Source: Acidovorax sp. Root219 (GTDB taxonomy: Bacteria > Pseudomonadota > Gammaproteobacteria > Burkholderiales > Burkholderiaceae_C). From it: a DNA stretch of 64,000 bases. The notes beneath the pieces were generated by a model. That model searched no databases and was not told where the DNA came from. It was given only the letters and a program-made list of their open reading frames with translations. The position numbers were made by a program, and so were the translations under genes. Location of the stretch: positions 89,287-153,286 of the forward strand of contig NZ_LMIJ01000023.1 of the NCBI RefSeq assembly GCF_001428665.1. The letters are read 5' to 3'. Position 1 is the first letter of the stretch, and every line of letters begins with the position of its first letter. This document shows, piece by piece, positions 44,400 through 53,538 of the stretch.

Positions 44400-45515
44400 T
44401 CAGGCAAACACGCCGGCCGTGTCCTGCATGCGGGCCGACACTTCACCGAGGTGGTGCAGCGTGTCGCCAAAGGTCATTTCAAGTTGCGTGAGCTTCTTGA
44501 AGTAGTGGCTGCCGATGTACTCGTCGGTCACGCCGATACCGCCGTGCAGCTGTACCGACTGCTGGCCCACGAAGCGCATGGACTGGCCCAGTTGCACCTT
44601 GGCGCGCGCCATGGCGGCGCGGCGCTCGGCAGCAGGCGCGCCCAGCTTGAGGCTGGCGTAGTAGCTCATCGAGCGGGCCAGTTCGAGCTGCATCTTCATG
44701 TCGGCCACTCGGTGGCGCAGGGCCTGGAAGCTCGAGATCAGCACGCCGAACTGCTTGCGCTGGTTCATGTACTCCACCGTGGCGGCCACGGTCTTGTCCA
44801 TCACGCCCACTGCTTCGGCGCAGGTGGCGGCAATGCCGGTGTCCACGGCCAGTTCCAGCGCGGCCAGGCCGTCGGTGGTCACCAGGGTGGCGGGGGCGTT
44901 GGCCAGTTGCACTTCGGCGGCGCGGCTGCCGTCCTGCGTCACATAGCCCTTCGTGACCACGCCGCTGGCAGAGCGCTCCACCAGGAACAGCGCGATCTTT
45001 CCGTCCAGCTGGGCGGGCACGAGGAAGGCATCGGCCTGGTCGCCCGTGGCGACGATGCTCTTGGTGCCGGTCACGCTGTGGCCGCTGCCCGCTGCCGTGG
45101 CCTTTGCATCGCACACATCCAGGCGGTAGCGCGCCTTGCGCTCCTGCTGGGCCAGCACCACCAGGGCTTCGCCGCTGGCAACGCGGGGCAGCCAGGCACC
45201 CTGCACCTCGGCAGAGCCGTACTGCGAGAGCACGGCACTGGCGATGAAGGCCTGGGCGAGGGGCTCGAGCACCATGCCGCGCCCCAGCTCCTCGGCCACC
45301 ACCATCGCGTCGATGGCGCTCTGGCCCAGGCCGCCGTTGTCTTCAGGCACGGTCAGCGCCGTCAGGCCCAGCTCGGCCAGTTCGGTCCAGGCCTCGCGCG
45401 AGAAGCCGCCGGCCTCCACGGCCGCGCGGCGGCGCTCGAAGGTGTAGCCCTTGTCCACCCATTTGCGCACGGCGTCGCGCAGCTGTTCCTGGTCGTCAGA
45501 GAAGTCGAAATCCAT
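44400..45515 (-). CDS. Acyl-CoA dehydrogenase, pimeloyl-CoA dehydrogenase small-subunit type
   Basis: A 371-residue flavoprotein of the acyl-CoA dehydrogenase family. N-terminal helical domain (MDFDFSDDQEQLRDAVRKWV), FAD-binding middle strand region and a C-terminal domain containing MNQRKQFGVLISSFQALRHR and QLHGGIGVTDEYIGSHYFK. It resembles the smaller subunit (PimD) of pimeloyl-CoA dehydrogenase from Rhodopseudomonas palustris, which forms a heteromer with PimC. The gene begins 12 bases after the stop of the larger partner. Substrates may be dicarboxyl- or aromatic-derived acyl-CoAs; other pim genes are absent. Confidence 0.85.
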   Translation of the reverse strand: MDFDFSDDQEQLRDAVRKWVDKGYTFERRRAAVEAGGFSREAWTELAELGLTALTVPEDNGGLGQSAIDAMVVAEELGRGMVLEPLAQAFIASAVLSQYGSAEVQGAWLPRVASGEALVVLAQQERKARYRLDVCDAKATAAGSGHSVTGTKSIVATGDQADAFLVPAQLDGKIALFLVERSASGVVTKGYVTQDGSRAAEVQLANAPATLVTTDGLAALELAVDTGIAATCAEAVGVMDKTVAATVEYMNQRKQFGVLISSFQALRHRVADMKMQLELARSMSYYASLKLGAPAAERRAAMARAKVQLGQSMRFVGQQSVQLHGGIGVTDEYIGSHYFKKLTQLEMTFGDTLHHLGEVSARMQDTAGVFA

Positions 45516-45527
45516 GTTTTTGTCTCC

Positions 45528-46709
45528 TTAGCCCAGAACCGTCTGCGCCACGATGTTGCGCTGCACTTCGTTCGAGCCGCCGTAGATGGTGGTCTTGCGC
45601 AGGTTGAAGTAGGTCGATGCCAGGGGCGCGTTGGCCACCTCGCCGCCAGGAAAGTCGCCTTGCCAGCCGGCTTCCATGGCCTCTTCAATGAAGGGCAGGG
45701 CGAAGGGGCCGGCGGCCAGCATCATCAGCTCGGCGTAGCGCTGCTGGATCTCGCTGCCGCGGATCTTGAGCAGGCCGGCGATATCGAGCGAGTTCTTGCC
45801 CGATTTCTCGGCCGAGAGCACGCGCAGCACCAGCATTTCGAGGGCCACGATGTCCACTTCGAGCAGGGCCACCTGGTCGCGAAAGCGCGCGTCGTCCCAC
45901 AGGCCTTCGGTCTTGGCGATGCGCTTCAGGCGCTCGAGTTCGCGCTTGCTGCGGTTCACGTCGGCGATGTTGGTGCGCTCGTGGCTCAAGAGGTGCTTGG
46001 CGTAGGTCCAGCCCTTGTTCTCTTCGCCGATCAGGTTCTCGGCCGGCACTTCGACGTTGTCGAAGAACACCTCGTTGACCTCGCACTCGCCGTCGAGCAG
46101 CTTGATCGGGCGCACGGTGACGCCGGGCGACTTCATGTCCAAGAGCAGGAAGGAGATGCCGGTCTGCGGCTTGCCCTCGGTGCTGGTGCGCACCAGGTTG
46201 AACATCCAGTCGCCGTACTGGCCCAGCGTGGTCCAGGTCTTCTGGCCGTTGACGATGTACTTGTCGCCCACGCGCTCGGCGCGTGTCTTGACCGAGGCCA
46301 GGTCCGAGCCCGAGCCCGGTTCGCTGTAGCCCTGGCTCCACCAGACTTCGCCGCTGGCGATGCCGGGCAGAAAGCGCTTTTGCTGCTCGGCATTGCCGAA
46401 GGCCATGATCACCGGGGCCACCATCACGGGGCCGAAGGGGATGATGCGCGGAGCGCCGGCGAGGGCGCACTCTTCTTCGAACAGGTGCTTTTGCACGGCG
46501 GTCCAGCCGGGGCCGCCGAACTCCTTGGGCCAGCCAAAGCCGAGCCAGCCCTTCTTGCCCAGTATCTTGGCCCAGCCCTGCAGGTCGTCACGGGTCAGGC
46601 GCAAGGCGTTGTGCACCTTGTGGGAAATGGCGGGCGGCAGATTGCTGTGGACCCATGCGCGAACTTCGTCGCGGAAGGCCTGTTCTTCGGGGGTGAATGC
46701 GAGATCCAT
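45528..46709 (-). CDS. Acyl-CoA dehydrogenase, pimeloyl-CoA dehydrogenase large-subunit type
   Basis: A 393-residue acyl-CoA dehydrogenase. Readable parts are MDLAFTPEEQAFRDEVRAWV at the N-terminus, WWSQGYSEPGSGSDLASVKT with the FAD/substrate motif, NGQKTWTT, and a C-terminal TTIYGGSNEVQRNIVAQTVLG. It closely resembles PimC of the PimCD heteromer and precedes the PimD-like gene. The ATG at 46709 is the natural family start; longer in-frame extensions into the yceH region are rejected. The pair lacks thiolase, CoA ligase and regulator genes nearby. Confidence 0.87.
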   Translation of the reverse strand: MDLAFTPEEQAFRDEVRAWVHSNLPPAISHKVHNALRLTRDDLQGWAKILGKKGWLGFGWPKEFGGPGWTAVQKHLFEEECALAGAPRIIPFGPVMVAPVIMAFGNAEQQKRFLPGIASGEVWWSQGYSEPGSGSDLASVKTRAERVGDKYIVNGQKTWTTLGQYGDWMFNLVRTSTEGKPQTGISFLLLDMKSPGVTVRPIKLLDGECEVNEVFFDNVEVPAENLIGEENKGWTYAKHLLSHERTNIADVNRSKRELERLKRIAKTEGLWDDARFRDQVALLEVDIVALEMLVLRVLSAEKSGKNSLDIAGLLKIRGSEIQQRYAELMMLAAGPFALPFIEEAMEAGWQGDFPGGEVANAPLASTYFNLRKTTIYGGSNEVQRNIVAQTVLG

Positions 46710-46755
46710 GCGGCTTGTCTCCTGAGAAGTCGTGTTTGTAGCACGGTCGTTCGTT

Positions 46756-47451
46756 TTATTCCTGTCCGGGTGGCGACATCGCCGGCGCCACCGGCTCGAT
46801 GCCCAGCTCGGCGCACAGCCGTTCCACCGTGGCGCGCAGACCGGCCACCTCGGTCTCCAGCGCCGCCACGCGCGATTGCAGTGCCCCGGTTGCCCCGCCC
46901 GTGGCGGGCGCGGCAGCGCTGCTGCTGGTGTCCACCGGGCCGCACAACAGGTGCGTCCAGCGTGGCTCGCGTGCGCCCGGTGCGCGCGGCAGCAACACCA
47001 CCAGGGGCCCGCCTTTCTCGGCACTGCGCTCCTGCAGCTCGTCCAGGAAGGCCTCGACCGAGGAAATGTCGGCAAAGCGGTACCAGCGCTCGGCGTTGAT
47101 GCGCAGCTCGCCCGCCGTCTGCGGGCCGCGCAGCATCAGCAGGCCCAGCAGCACCGCCGATTGCTCGGGTACGCCCACGCCGCGCTGGAAGTTGTGCTCC
47201 CAGCGCGTGGTGCGGTTGCCGCTGGTCTCGAATGCCAGGGTCAGCTGGCGCAGGGAGTCGAGCGCCTCCTGCGCCTCGGCATCGCTCAGCGCCATCACCG
47301 GCTCGCGGCTGGTCTTCTGGTTGCAGCCGGTGAGCAGGCCGTTGAGCGACATCGGGTAGCTGTCGGGCACGGTGCGGGCTTTCTCCATCAGCGTGGCCAG
47401 CACGCGGGCCTCGTTCGCGGTCAGGGGTCGGTTTGCGGGTTCGAAGGGCAT
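46756..47451 (-). CDS. YceH-like DUF480 protein
   Basis: A 231-residue protein of the YceH/DUF480 family, consisting of two winged-helix-like domains. Typical stretches are [20 protein letters not shown] near residue 10, [20 protein letters not shown] near 32 and [20 protein letters not shown] near 105. A C-terminal coiled segment ([20 protein letters not shown]) follows. The function is unknown. The ATG at 47451 lies 24 bases from the purN ATG on the other strand, so their promoters must overlap or lie within genes. Confidence 0.87.
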   Translation of the reverse strand: MPFEPANRPLTANEARVLATLMEKARTVPDSYPMSLNGLLTGCNQKTSREPVMALSDAEAQEALDSLRQLTLAFETSGNRTTRWEHNFQRGVGVPEQSAVLLGLLMLRGPQTAGELRINAERWYRFADISSVEAFLDELQERSAEKGGPLVVLLPRAPGAREPRWTHLLCGPVDTSSSAAAPATGGATGALQSRVAALETEVAGLRATVERLCAELGIEPVAPAMSPPGQE

Positions 47452-47475
47452 GGCTGGGATAATCCGTGGCAATTT

Positions 47476-48060
47476 ATGAAGAACATCGTGATTTTGATCT
47501 CCGGCAGCGGTTCCAACATGGCGGCCATCGTGCGCACCGCGCAACAGGAAGACTGGGCCCGCCGATACGGCGCCCGGGTGGCCGCCGTGCTGAGCAACAA
47601 GGCCGACGCGGCGGGCCTGTCGTTTGCCCGCAGCGAAGGCATCGCCACCGAGGCGCTCGACCACAAGGCCTTCGACAGCCGCGACGCCTTCGACACCGCG
47701 CTCGCGCAGGCCGTCGACCGGTACGAACCCTCCCTGGTGGTGCTGGCCGGCTTCATGCGCATTCTCACCCCGGGGTTCGTGGCGCGCTATGCGGGCCGGC
47801 TGATCAACATCCACCCGTCCCTGCTGCCCGCCTTCACGGGCCTGAACACCCACCAGCGCGCGATCGACGCGGGCTGCAAGGTCGCGGGCGTGACGGTGCA
47901 CCAGGTGACGGACGAATTGGACGTGGGCCCCATCCTGGACCAGGCCGTGGTTCCCGTGCTGCCAGGGGACACGGCCGAGACGCTGGCCACGCGTGTGCAG
48001 GCGCAGGAGCATGTGATCTACCCGCGTGCCGTGCGGGCCTTCGTGGCGGCCCTGGCGTAA
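47476..48060 (+). CDS. purN: Phosphoribosylglycinamide formyltransferase 1 (GART)
   Basis: Transfers a formyl group from 10-formyl-tetrahydrofolate to GAR in purine synthesis. The 194-residue protein has the N-terminal ISGSGSNM phosphate-binding loop at residues 8-15, the catalytic region [20 protein letters not shown] with the conserved Asn and His near residue 105-108, and the Asp in TDELDVGPI. The ATG at 47476 starts [10 protein letters not shown]. It stands alone, divergent from the yceH-like gene. Confidence 0.96.
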   Translation: MKNIVILISGSGSNMAAIVRTAQQEDWARRYGARVAAVLSNKADAAGLSFARSEGIATEALDHKAFDSRDAFDTALAQAVDRYEPSLVVLAGFMRILTPGFVARYAGRLINIHPSLLPAFTGLNTHQRAIDAGCKVAGVTVHQVTDELDVGPILDQAVVPVLPGDTAETLATRVQAQEHVIYPRAVRAFVAALA

Positions 48061-48067
48061 TCCCGGA

Positions 48068-48622
48068 CTACAGGCTGCGCACCACCTGCGCTTCACTGCT
48101 GTCCAGCAGATCCTGGGCCAGTGCCGCCTGGTGCGAATCGCTCGGGTGGGCCACCACCACCCATTGGCGCTTGCGCAGCGCTGACCGCACCCGGTTCACG
48201 ACCCAGACGCGGTCGGGCCGCAGCGCGTTCAGCGCCCCCAGCATGAGGCCGAAGGTGGTACCGAAACCCACGATGGCGACGAAGGCCAGCAAGGGGTTGT
48301 TCAATACGGCGGGATCATGGGTGGCGATCAGGTAGCAAAACGCCGTGAGGCCCAGCACGGTGCCCACCATGGCGGCAATGGCATGGGTACGCACCAGGGT
48401 GGTGAACACGCCGCGGGCTTCTGGCTCCAGCGCCCGGCTGAGCAGATCGCGGTTGCGCAGGTCCGCGTGCTGTGGCCCCAGCAGCCGGACCTGGCCGGGC
48501 TCCATGCCAGGCAGTCGCAGCAACCGGCGCACGGCAATGTCCGCATCGGCCTCCCGGAGGAAAAATCCGACGACCTTGCTCAGCGACTTTTCGCTGCACA
48601 TTCCTTGCAATAGATAGTCCAT
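48068..48622 (-). CDS. Hypothetical membrane protein with two helices
   Basis: A 184-residue protein I do not recognise with certainty. It has a soluble N-terminal part of about 80 residues ([20 protein letters not shown]), two membrane helices ([20 protein letters not shown] and [20 protein letters not shown], around residues 85-135) and a basic C-terminal part. This layout recalls general-stress membrane proteins that alternate a small domain with two helices. The ATG at 48622 has ggag nearby. It converges with purN with seven bases between the stops. Confidence 0.7.
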   Translation of the reverse strand: MDYLLQGMCSEKSLSKVVGFFLREADADIAVRRLLRLPGMEPGQVRLLGPQHADLRNRDLLSRALEPEARGVFTTLVRTHAIAAMVGTVLGLTAFCYLIATHDPAVLNNPLLAFVAIVGFGTTFGLMLGALNALRPDRVWVVNRVRSALRKRQWVVVAHPSDSHQAALAQDLLDSSEAQVVRSL

Positions 48623-48744
48623 GGTGTGCTCCGTGCCATGCGCACCAGGTGCGAGGCGTGCAGTGCTCCCAGCCTGGAATGGCGGGTCATTTCCGCGTTC
48701 AACCCGTGGCAGCATGGGACGTTGTGGGTGATGGCTCCCAAGAT

Positions 48745-48767
48745 AACCCGGGCATAGCGCCCGGGCT
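48745..48767 (-). terminator. Probable terminator after the EF-hand gene
   Basis: Seven-base-pair stem cccgggc/gcccggg (48747-48753 with 48759-48765) with a 5-base loop. On the minus strand it is followed by TTATCTT, a short T-rich tail. It lies about 70 bases after the EF-hand gene stop. Confidence 0.55.
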
Positions 48768-48833
48768 GTAGGACAGTGCGGCATGGGGGCGCAAGCCCGT
48801 TCCCTGCCCGCCGTTCCCCATGCCTTTCTGTTG

Positions 48834-49811
48834 TCAGGCCAAGGCGCTCAGAGTGCTGCCGGTGCTCGACCAGGATCCCGCAGCCGCCTCGTACTGGCTG
48901 CGTGCGAATTGGGCCAGTTTCATCAGGTCCGTCTTCTGCCCGCTGTCCGCCGTCTGGTCACCGGTATCGGTGCTGCTGGCACTGGTGAGCGGGCTGGTCA
49001 ACTGGTCGATGAAGGAGCGGGCCTCCTCGCTGCTGATACTGCTGTCGCCGTCGGTGTCGATGGTCTTGAACAGTTCCGTGATGGCGTCCGTCTGGGCGGC
49101 ACCCGCCGCCTGCTCTGCGGCGGACACCACCCCGTCCTCGTTGGTATCGAGCGGGTCGTAGGTGGTGCCGCTGCTGGCCGAGGCGCCGCCGGGACCGCCT
49201 GGCCCACCGGGCGGCGGCGGGGGCATGCCGCCCACGGCACCGCCACCGACGTCGCCCGACGGCCGGCCGGCGTCGAATTCGGCCTCCGAAAGGCTGCCGT
49301 CGCCGTCCGCGTCGAGCTGGCTGAACAGTTCGTCGCTGCTGACACCCGTCTTGCTGGCCGTGCCGCCGGACATCTTCTCCAGCAAGGCCTGCAGCTCGGT
49401 CTGGCTGACTGCGCCGTCGCCATCGCTGTCCACCTTGCCGAACAGGTCGTCGCCAGCCTGGCCTGTGGCGCTCGTGCTGCTGCCGCTGTCGCTGCGCGAC
49501 TGGGCAAAGGCCATGGTCGAGGGCGGTGGGGGCATGGCGCTCTGCATCGTCTTGCCCAGCTCGTCGGCATTGAGGCTGCCGTCCCCGTCGCTGTCGTACT
49601 GCTGGACCAGGTCGGCAGCGCTGGCCTGGCTGCTCACGCCGGTCTTCTTGGCCACATCGTCCAGCAGGCCCTGCAGTTCGGTACCGCTCACGCCGCCGCT
49701 GCCGTCGGCGTCTATTTTGGCCAGCAGCCGCTCCGGCGAGGGCCCCGGGCGTGGCGCCCGCTGCACACTTGCACTGGACCAGGCACTGCTGACGCTACTG
49801 ATGCTCGTCAT
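48834..49811 (-). CDS. Six-EF-hand calcium-binding protein
   Basis: A 325-residue acidic, Ser/Gly-rich protein with six canonical 12-residue EF-hand loops at residues 34-45, 73-84, 128-139, 167-178, 222-233 and 252-263, all with Asp at position 1 and Glu at position 12. Pro/Gly-rich linkers (PPPPPGGPGGPGG, about 197-209) separate the last pair. No signal peptide or membrane helix is visible; the N-terminus is Ser-rich (MTSISSVSSAWSSASVQ). It could be a cytosolic calcium buffer or be exported without a cleaved signal, as some EF-hand effectors are. No secretion genes adjoin it. The ATG at 49811 is preceded by ggaacgacg. Confidence 0.85.
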   Translation of the reverse strand: MTSISSVSSAWSSASVQRAPRPGPSPERLLAKIDADGSGGVSGTELQGLLDDVAKKTGVSSQASAADLVQQYDSDGDGSLNADELGKTMQSAMPPPPSTMAFAQSRSDSGSSTSATGQAGDDLFGKVDSDGDGAVSQTELQALLEKMSGGTASKTGVSSDELFSQLDADGDGSLSEAEFDAGRPSGDVGGGAVGGMPPPPPGGPGGPGGASASSGTTYDPLDTNEDGVVSAAEQAAGAAQTDAITELFKTIDTDGDSSISSEEARSFIDQLTSPLTSASSTDTGDQTADSGQKTDLMKLAQFARSQYEAAAGSWSSTGSTLSALA

Positions 49812-49926
49812 CGTCGTTCCTTCCAAGGGTTGCGGGCTGCGGCCCGTGCTCCCCGAAGTGGCGAACAACGCCGGCAACGGCCCGGATCCCATTCTTCAAA
49901 GGCCAGGTCAAGGCGGTTTGTACTGT

Positions 49927-49995
49927 TTGTGTCCATGGGGACACAATGGCGGCATCCATCTGCCGAACTGGCGGATGATTGCCGGCCAGTTCGGC
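49927..49995. promoter_or_regulatory. Two inverted repeats upstream of the EF-hand gene
   Basis: An 8-base-pair inverted repeat ttgtgtcc/ggacacaa with a 4-base centre (49927-49946) and an 11-base-pair repeat gccgaactggc/gccagttcggc with a 12-base centre (49962-49995) sit in the 217-base gap between the DUF1653 and EF-hand genes. The second is followed on the plus strand by gtttt, so it could be a weak terminator; the first looks like an operator. Both lie where EF-hand promoter control is expected. Confidence 0.45.
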
Positions 49996-50028
49996 GTTTT
50001 GGCCCCGTGCGGTTGTGCAGGTTGGCGA

Positions 50029-50298
50029 TCAGGCCGGTGCCGACGGTGGGGGCAAAGCCTCGTCGGCGCATTTCTCGAAGCGCGGGCGCATTCGGCCATC
50101 GCTCAGCACCTCCTCGGCGAACTTGGCCGCCGGGCGTACCCACAGGCCGCGCTGGCCGTACAGCGCGCGGTACAGCGTCATGGGCTCCAGGGTTTCGCTG
50201 TGGCGCACGGTGTCGATCACCTCGTACAGCATGCCCTTGTAGTGCCGGTACAGGCCGGGCGGGGTCGGGGTGATTTGGGGCAGGTCGTCGTCGGTCAT
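50029..50298 (-). CDS. DUF1653 domain protein
   Basis: An 89-residue small soluble protein of the DUF1653 family, recognised by PGLYRHYKGMLYEVIDTVRH and EPMTLYRALYGQRGLWVRPA. These proteins often bear a single beta-rich domain of unknown role. It is divergent from the M48 peptidase gene across 50 bases. The ATG at 50298 is the only plausible start. Confidence 0.85.
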   Translation of the reverse strand: MTDDDLPQITPTPPGLYRHYKGMLYEVIDTVRHSETLEPMTLYRALYGQRGLWVRPAAKFAEEVLSDGRMRPRFEKCADEALPPPSAPA

Positions 50299-50348
50299 GT
50301 TGGTTAGGATGGCAGGTGGTCAAAAAACAAGGTTGAGGGGGAAATCCA

Positions 50349-52205
50349 GTGGATCAGGCAGATTTTGTGCACCTGGTGCGCATGAGCGAGCATGCCAGCG
50401 CCGACAACAGCCGCCGTTATCGGCTCGGCGTGGCTGCGTTCGCCGCGCTGGGCTATGCCTGGGTGCTCGGTTGCCTGGCCGTGGGGGCCGGCCTGATCGC
50501 CTGGGTGATACCGCAGCTGTTCAATGGCCGGTTCCGGCTGGTGCTGGTGTTGGTTCTGCTGGGTGCGGCCAGCCTGCTGTGGGTGAGTATCCGCGCGCTG
50601 TGGGTGCGCGTGGACGAGCCCAAGGGCATGGAGATCACCGCGCTGGAGGCCCCCGAGCTGTTCGAGGCGCTCGAGCGCATGCGCCGCAAGATCAAGGGCC
50701 CGCCCATCCACCATGTGTACCTGAACGACGAATTCAACGCCAGCATCCAGCAACTGCCCCGCTACGGGCTGCTGGGCGGGGCGGTGAACTACCTGACCAT
50801 CGGCCTGCCGCTGCTGCTGGCGCTGGACCGGCCGCGCTTTCTGGCCGTGCTCGCGCACGAGTACGGGCACCTGCGGGGCGACCATGGCCGTTTTGCGGCC
50901 TGGATCTACCGCACCCGGCTGACCTGGATGCGTTTGAACAGCAGCCTCGAAGACGACGAGGGCGCCGTGGCCGTGGCCACCCAGGCCTTCATGCGCTGGT
51001 ATTTCCCGCGCTTCGTCGCCAAGACCTTTGCACTGGCGCGCCAGGACGAGTACGAAGCCGATCGCATCGCAGGCCGCCTGCTGGGGCGCGATATCACGGC
51101 GGCCGCGCTGATCGAGATCGAGGTGCGCGGCGAATGGCTGCACAGCACCTTCTGGGGTGACCACTGGTGCGCAGCGGCCGGCAATCCCTTGCCGGTGGGG
51201 CCTTACCGCGCCATGCGCAAGCGCCTGGCCGAAGTGCCGGATGCGGCCTTTGCCAACGATGCCCTGCGCCAGGCGCTCAAGCGCATCAGCAGCGTGGACG
51301 ACACCCACCCGGGCCTGCGCGACCGCATCGAGTCGCTGGATGCGGTGCCCACCGTGCCTGCCGAGTGGTCGCGCGGCAGCGCGCTGGCCCTGCTGGGCCC
51401 CGAGGCCAAGCGCTGGGTGGCGCATTTCGACAAGCAGTGGTGCCGCGACAACGCCAGTGAATGGAAGCGCCACCACGGCTGGCTGGGCCGGGTGCGCGAC
51501 CGGGCGCAGACCCTGCAGGCGGGCATGCCCCAGGCCAGCGCCGCAGAACTGGTGGAGCTGGCTCGCCTGCAGCGCCACCTGGACCCACGGGCCGATGTGC
51601 GCGGCCTCTATGCCACGGCACTGCAGCGCAGCACCGACCACCCCGGTGCCCTGCGCGGCCTGGTGCAGAGCCTGCCCGCCGACGACCGCGAGGGCCGCAT
51701 GGCCCTGCTGCACCGCCTGTGGGAGGCCGGCAGCAGCGACCGCTATTGGACCGCACGCACCGCCCTGGCCGAGCTCGAAACCCCGCGCATTGGCTATGAC
51801 CACGACGCCACGGCCTTCAAGCAGTGGCGCAAGCGCCTGGAGCGCGCGCAGGAGTCCGAGGAGCGCGCCTGGGAGGAACTTTCGGGCACCTCGTTCTTCA
51901 GCCAGACCACGCGCCACGACCTGAGCCCGTTCGAGCTCGAAGAACTGCAGGCCGAGCTGGTGCGCTATGCCGACGTGGAGCGCTGCTGGCTGGTGCGCAA
52001 GAACCTGCGCGAACACCCGCAGCGGCGCGCCTACCTGGTCTTCGTGGACCTGCCCGACCTGGACGACGGCAGCCGCTACCAGCTGTGCCGCGCCATGGAG
52101 CGCCAGCTCGGCTTGCCCGGCCCGGCGCTGGTGCTCTGGGCCGGTGAATCGCCCACGCTCAAGGAAATCCAGCGCTCGGCGTTCGATCCCGTGTTTACCC
52201 GCTGA
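50349..52205 (+). CDS. M48-family membrane metallopeptidase, long form
   Basis: A 618-residue protein with two N-terminal membrane helices (about residues 27-55 and 62-80), then an M48 domain with zinc motif HEYGH at residues 170-174 and the third ligand in DEYEAD near 234. A soluble C-terminal region of about 350 residues, helical and possibly TPR-like in part, follows and is longer than in HtpX. HtpX-like proteases degrade misfolded membrane proteins; this longer type may have another role. The GTG start at 50349 has gaggggg upstream. The next ATG (residue 12) is a possible alternative. Confidence 0.82.
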   Translation: MDQADFVHLVRMSEHASADNSRRYRLGVAAFAALGYAWVLGCLAVGAGLIAWVIPQLFNGRFRLVLVLVLLGAASLLWVSIRALWVRVDEPKGMEITALEAPELFEALERMRRKIKGPPIHHVYLNDEFNASIQQLPRYGLLGGAVNYLTIGLPLLLALDRPRFLAVLAHEYGHLRGDHGRFAAWIYRTRLTWMRLNSSLEDDEGAVAVATQAFMRWYFPRFVAKTFALARQDEYEADRIAGRLLGRDITAAALIEIEVRGEWLHSTFWGDHWCAAAGNPLPVGPYRAMRKRLAEVPDAAFANDALRQALKRISSVDDTHPGLRDRIESLDAVPTVPAEWSRGSALALLGPEAKRWVAHFDKQWCRDNASEWKRHHGWLGRVRDRAQTLQAGMPQASAAELVELARLQRHLDPRADVRGLYATALQRSTDHPGALRGLVQSLPADDREGRMALLHRLWEAGSSDRYWTARTALAELETPRIGYDHDATAFKQWRKRLERAQESEERAWEELSGTSFFSQTTRHDLSPFELEELQAELVRYADVERCWLVRKNLREHPQRRAYLVFVDLPDLDDGSRYQLCRAMERQLGLPGPALVLWAGESPTLKEIQRSAFDPVFTR

Positions 52206-52263
52206 TTGAAGGTAGCTGATGCCGTAAAAGCGGGCCTTGGGGCCACAGTGGGACAATCGGGGG

Positions 52264-53535
52264 ATGCATCCCAAAGTTCTTCTCGACGCCTGTGCCGAAC
52301 TCGTCAGGCTCACCCTCACTTTTGAACACCCCGCCGACGCGGTGGTCTCGCGCTTTTTCCGTGACAACCGGGGCCTGGGGCCCCGCGAGCGCGCCACGCT
52401 GGCCGAAACGGTCTACACCGTGCTGCGCAAGAAGTTGCTGTTCGACCACATGGCGCCCTCGGGCTCCGGCCCCAAGGAGCGCCGCCTGGCCATTTTGGGC
52501 TTCTACGGCCCGCGCGATTTTCTGGAGGGCGCCCTGACCGACCAGGAGCGCAAGTGGCTTGACCAGTGCGATGGCGTCACGGTCGACGACCTCATGGAGC
52601 GCCACCGCCACAATTTGCCCGAGTGGCTGGTGCAGCCCCTCAAGGACCAGTTGGGCACCGGTTTCTGGCCACTGGTAGAAAGCCTGTCGAATGCCGCGCC
52701 GCTGGACCTGCGCGTCAATGCCCTGCAGGACAAGCGCGCCGATGTGCAAAAAGAGCTGGCCAAGGCCGGCATCAAGGCCGTTGCCACGCCGTACTCGCCC
52801 TGGGGCCTGCGCATTGACGGCAAGCCGGCGCTGGCCAAGCTCGACGTCTTCACCCGCGGTGCCGTGGAAGTGCAGGACGAAGGCTCGCAGTTGCTGGCCT
52901 TGCTGCTCGATGCCAAGCGCGGCGAGATGGTCGTCGATTTCTGTGCCGGAGCGGGCGGCAAGACGCTGGCCATCGGTGCCACCATGCGCAACACCGGTCG
53001 CCTGTACGCCTTTGACGTGTCGGGCCACCGGCTCGACGCCCTGAAGCCGCGCCTGGCGCGCAGCGGCCTGTCCAACGTGCACCCGGCCGCCATCGCGCAC
53101 GAGCGCGACGACCGCATCAAGCGCCTGGCCGGCAAGATCGACCGGGTGCTGGTCGATGCGCCGTGCTCGGGCCTCGGGACCCTGCGCCGCAACCCCGACC
53201 TCAAGTGGCGCCAGTCGCCCCAATCGGTCGAAGAGCTCGTGGCCAAGCAAACCGCCATCCTTGCCAGCGCCGCACGCCTGCTCAAATCCGGTGGCCGGCT
53301 GGTGTATGCCACCTGCAGCATCCTGCCGCAGGAGAACGAGGCGATTGCCGAGGCCTTCAGCGCTGCCCACCCTGATTTCGTGCCGCTGGATGCAGGCGAA
53401 ACCCTCGCGCAGCTCAAGGTGGAGGGTGCTGAAAAATTGTGCAGTGGCGGTGCCTCGGGCACTGGTTATCTGCGCCTGTGGCCCCATATCCACCAGACAG
53501 ACGGGTTTTTTGCCGCGGTCTGGATAAGGAAGTAA
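52264..53535 (+). CDS. RsmB-like rRNA (cytosine-C5) methyltransferase
   Basis: A 423-residue SAM-dependent m5C RNA methyltransferase of the NSUN/RsmB family. N-terminal NusB-like region (about 1-150), then the Rossmann domain: SAM motif VVDFCAGAGGKTLAIG near residue 222, DAPCSGLGTLRRNP with one catalytic Cys near 300 and the second Cys in ATCSILPQEN near 343. RsmB methylates C967 of 16S rRNA; without comparison I cannot exclude RsmF-like targets. The ATG at 52264 gives MHPKVLLDAC. The dispersed repeat downstream may serve as its 3' end. Confidence 0.85.
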   Translation: MHPKVLLDACAELVRLTLTFEHPADAVVSRFFRDNRGLGPRERATLAETVYTVLRKKLLFDHMAPSGSGPKERRLAILGFYGPRDFLEGALTDQERKWLDQCDGVTVDDLMERHRHNLPEWLVQPLKDQLGTGFWPLVESLSNAAPLDLRVNALQDKRADVQKELAKAGIKAVATPYSPWGLRIDGKPALAKLDVFTRGAVEVQDEGSQLLALLLDAKRGEMVVDFCAGAGGKTLAIGATMRNTGRLYAFDVSGHRLDALKPRLARSGLSNVHPAAIAHERDDRIKRLAGKIDRVLVDAPCSGLGTLRRNPDLKWRQSPQSVEELVAKQTAILASAARLLKSGGRLVYATCSILPQENEAIAEAFSAAHPDFVPLDAGETLAQLKVEGAEKLCSGGASGTGYLRLWPHIHQTDGFFAAVWIRK

Positions 53536-53538
53536 GCA

